27,868 nt of DNA from Plantago elongata (lineage: Eukaryota > Streptophyta > Magnoliopsida > Lamiales > Plantaginaceae): the NCBI GenBank assembly GCA_036897095.1, contig JAYMSP010001892.1, forward strand, positions 1 to 27,868, read 5' to 3'. A program made the translations under genes and the position numbers. This document shows, in pieces, positions 25,262-27,868 of this stretch. The notes under the pieces were generated by a model. It was not told where the DNA came from, ran no database searches, and saw only the letters and a program-made list of their open reading frames with translations. Position 1 is the stretch's first letter, and each line of letters opens with the position of its first letter.

Positions 25262-25566
25262 CAGTGGCGGAGATAAAAAGGGGTGTGGATGGTGCTGTCG
25301 CAATCTTGAAATTTAAACGGACCTTGAATGTATAGTATATTAATTCTATTTATTTTTGTGGAATGGTATAAATATAATATTTTATTAATGAATATGTTTG
25401 TTAAATATACTATATTTATCATTTTCAACTAATATGTTATGCTCAATATACAAAAATTTTATGCCAAGTAATTTCTACATATGAGTTAGATTAATCAGAT
25501 TTTATTCAGTAGAATTTTTTTTTACAATGTTGCATCCCTGAAATTCACGTTTTGACTCCGCCAATG
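25262..25566. mobile_element. hAT-like MITE
   Basis: A 305-bp element with ends CAGTGGCGGAG on the left and CTCCGCCAATG on the right (reverse complement CATTGGCGGAG). It is flanked by CTGATTGA (25254-25261) and CTCATCGA (25567-25574), which agree at 6 of 8 positions, as expected for an aged 8-bp hAT target duplication. It has no transposase frame. Confidence 0.7.
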
Positions 25567-25708
25567 CTCATCGATCATAATCATTTGATAATTTCATATC
25601 CTTCTACAGCTACATCTCTGGAAACTAGACTACGACAATCTACAGTATTTCGAAGTTCAAAGCCTAAGGCTGTACGCATGTTCCATAGGCAATGACGAGC
25701 GCATAACT

Positions 25709-25929
25709 TGGGCCCTAATTGGAACCCATTGTCCTACAAGGGCCGTTTCTTATATTTGGGCCAGACCTGACCTCTTATCCTTTAAGGATTGTTGTTACAG
25801 CAACACACTTAGGCCCGTTTGAAAATGGTCTTTTTTCTGGCCAAATCAATAAAAAGAATGTTTTTTTAGTATCAAAATAAATAAATACAGTATATAGCTT
25901 TTCTTTACGACATCGTGGTAATAGGCCCA
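25709..25929. promoter_or_regulatory. Cluster of TGGGCC/GGCCCA motifs without an adjacent gene
   Basis: TGGGCC occurs at 25709-25714 (inside palindromic GGGCCC) and 25757-25762, AGGCCC at 25811-25816 and GGCCCA at 25924-25929. Such site II-type motifs mark promoters of housekeeping genes in plants. No gene starts within a kilobase on either side that I can recognise. Confidence 0.3.
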
Positions 25930-26078
25930 ATACACAATGCATCAGCCTAAAGGGCGGCAATTAGCCTAAATCATGCCAAATGTTTGAATGAGTTAGGTTG
26001 AGAACTGCACTTAATTCAATTCAATTTGAAAAGTGTATTTTATTATGGATTAAATGTAAAATATCTCCCCAAATTATT

Positions 26079-26764
26079 ATAAATATGCATAAAACCCCTT
26101 TCAATTAATAAATTATTATCAAACCCTCATGAGATATAAAAAAAGTACACGAAACCCCTTGAGTTATTGAAAAAAATGCATGAAACCCTCTGAGTTATTA
26201 AAATATGTGACTTGAAACAATTCGACCTTTTTTTTTTCATGCTTACTCGTGTTAGGTGCGACAGTGGATGTTCTTTTAATTTTTATTACTCGAAATTATC
26301 TTTTGACTTCACTTTTTTCCGTGTATATGAATAATGATAAATTGGTATATGTTGTTTATATGCATTGTTAATTTTAATTAGTGTTATTTATGATTATTAT
26401 TTATATTCTAATAGTTTAAATTCAAGTCAATTTAATATTTTCTAAAATTTGGACTACCGAGTCAAACGGCACGCCATACGAATTCATTACGTATATATAG
26501 TATTTATATTAGGGTATTGCAATAAATTTATAAGAATTTCATAAGATTTTATGCATGTTTTTATTAATTATGATAAATTTATAAATTTATTCACTTTTTG
26601 CACTAATCTAGTGCGAGTTAAAAAAAATAAAAATTCATAGTCGCACTTATTGAGCTTGTATCTTACACATTAAAAAATAAAGGATGGGGAGTAACACATT
26701 TTTTCATAACTCAAGTAAGTTTGGTACTAATTCGTTAATTCATAAGAGTTTTACGCATATTATT
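26079..26764. repeat. Long imperfect inverted repeat with repetitive arms
   Basis: The left arm, about 26079-26160, and the right arm, about 26686-26764, are reverse complements at roughly 70 percent by eye (for example ATATGCATAAAAC against ATATGCGTAAAAC). The left side also contains three or four degenerate units around GAAACCCCTTGAGTTATTGAAAA. A second inner pair is TTAGGTGCGAC near 26254 and GTCGCACTT near 26640. The arrangement fits a non-autonomous TIR transposon, but target duplications were not found. Confidence 0.5.
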
Positions 26765-26789
26765 TAACTCATGATAATCCTATGCCATC

Positions 26790-27394
26790 ACCATTCATAT
26801 CGATATATATGAGTTCGAGTACAACTAAGTAATTAATTCTTCAATATTATAATTTCCAACGTATGATAATGAATGCGGTTAAAATATTAGTATCAGATTA
26901 GTACAAACTACAACATCAACCATTGAAATTTGATTGGAATAATTTTTACAATTTGATAGTGATACCAGCTGTTTCCCAAACGCATTGCAAACCCCTTCAC
27001 CTCCCACTACAGACAAGAATCGGCAACGAACCAAAATCTGGACTCTAGCACCAAAATTCAACCCCAAATCCAATCCAATCCAATCAAGAAACTAGAAACA
27101 TTCAAATTTCGAAAACCCCAATACTAGAAATTATCCAAACAAAAATTGCCGCGAAAGATAGTTGCTGACTCAACATCAAGTTGGCCCCACCAGGTTCCTT
27201 GTCCTGCCGGCGCGTGTACATTCAGCTGTTACAACCGTCTCAATGAAAGCGAGACATTTGTAATTTGCTTGCATCATTACCTTAAACTCTGCCAACTCTT
27301 TACCTACCTGCCTGTTTGGTTTTGAATTTGATTTTGTGCCATAAAAATCACTTCTTTCTTGTTTGGAAATTGGAAAGATTATGTTTTGATTTAA
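26790..27394 (+). promoter_or_regulatory. Upstream region of the RabC-like gene
   Basis: GC content rises from about 26950 and the last 200 bases look like a promoter and 5' leader. A weak TATA-like CATAAAAATC lies near 27341. Minus-strand open frames here are not supported as genes. Confidence 0.35.
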
Positions 27395-27720
27395 ATGGAT
27401 AGTGAAGAGATGGGTTCTGGGAAGAGGGGTTTGTGTAACTATGATTACTCTTTTAAGGTGCTGTTGATTGGTGATTCGGGTGTTGGAAAGAGTAGTCTTT
27501 TGCTTAGTTTTATCTCTAACTGTCATCAGTTTCATCAACAAATCTCACCAACTATTGGTACTTGTTTGCTTTTGTGTCTCTTGCTTAGCTTCTTTCTTTA
27601 TTTGGTAGGTGTTAGATTATTTATTTTGAATCTTTGGTTTTCACTTTTCAGGAGTGGACTTCAAGATAAAGCTGCTTACCACTGGCGGGAAAAGGCTCAA
27701 ATTGACTATATGGGATACTG
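27395..27720 (+). CDS. RABC2A: RabC2-like (Rab18-type) small GTPase, 5' part only
   Basis: Two exons are visible: 27395-27557 and 27652-27720. The gene then enters an intron (GTGAGT) and runs off the window. The 77 residues seen include the P-loop GDSGVGKSS (about 26-34), the switch I SPTIGVDFKIK segment with the Mg-binding threonine at about 53, and LKLTIWDT leading into switch II. GGKRLKLTIWDT and the splice position inside the DTAG codon fit plant RabC (Rab18-like) proteins of vesicle transport, RabC2 better than RabC1. The C-terminal prenylation signal is outside the window. The N-terminus begins MDSEEMGSGK; the second Met (27410) is closer to the usual start and is an alternative. The insertion NCHQFHQQ before SPTIG is slightly longer than usual. 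Confidence 0.88.
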
Positions 27721-27868
27721 GTGAGTTTGGAAACTTGGTGTGTTTGGTTGGTTTATTGTGTTCTTGAACTAGAGTTTGCTTTCTTAGATGTGTTTCTGGT
27801 TGCAAGTTAAGATTTTTTTTGCCTCTGTGGAAGCATTTCGTGGTGTTTCGGAGGGGGGTTGGGGGTGG

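Noticed and set aside
26879..27073. Minus-strand ORF upstream of the RabC-like gene
   Set aside because: No recognisable domain. It lies where the RabC promoter or leader is expected and has no intron or neighbour support.
27176..27541. 121-codon minus-strand ORF overlapping RabC exon 1
   Set aside because: It is the antisense shadow of a well-supported GTPase exon.

Overview
This is nuclear DNA from a flowering plant, most likely a dicot. It is AT-rich, has many GT-AG introns, and carries plant-specific families (NAC transcription factors, a chloroplast NADP-malate dehydrogenase with a transit peptide, a RabC-type GTPase). MITEs fill the gaps between genes. I cannot name the species.

Layout. 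1-2135: AT-rich intergenic DNA with two Tourist-like MITEs. 2136-2218: a damaged or divergent tRNA-Ser(AGA) followed by a T run. 2865-6110 (+): a complete 14-exon chloroplast NADP-malate dehydrogenase gene. It converges on the next gene, with about 1 kb between the stop codons. 7162-10216 (-): a six-exon membrane-tethered NAC factor of the NAC053/NAC078 type. 10.5-13.9 kb: intergenic DNA with an 81-bp tandem duplication and a possible SINE. 14144-17491 (-): a four-exon NAC factor of the NAC050/NAC052 type with a C-terminal coiled coil. 17.6-27.4 kb: gene-poor DNA with Tourist, Stowaway and hAT-like MITEs, a minisatellite, a large inverted repeat and a cluster of TGGGCC/GGCCCA motifs. 27395-end (+): the first two exons of a RabC2-like small GTPase cut by the window edge.

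How the genes relate. The two NAC genes share strand, intron positions in the NAC domain and a 278-nt second exon, so they look like an old tandem pair whose C-termini diverged. One ends in a transmembrane helix, typical of factors released by proteolysis. The other ends in a coiled coil, typical of nuclear chromatin-associated regulators. The malate dehydrogenase keeps all the cysteines and catalytic residues needed for thioredoxin-controlled export of reducing power from the chloroplast. Nothing in the sequence shows that the enzyme, the NAC pair and the GTPase work together. I saw no clearly undescribed multi-gene system. The points most worth a second look are the NAC pair with its upstream ORFs and a cryptic in-frame-stop exon, the back-to-back MITEs with an internal minisatellite, and an orphan promoter-like motif cluster.

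All exon boundaries were placed by eye from GT-AG sites, reading-frame continuity and family resemblance. No database search was run.
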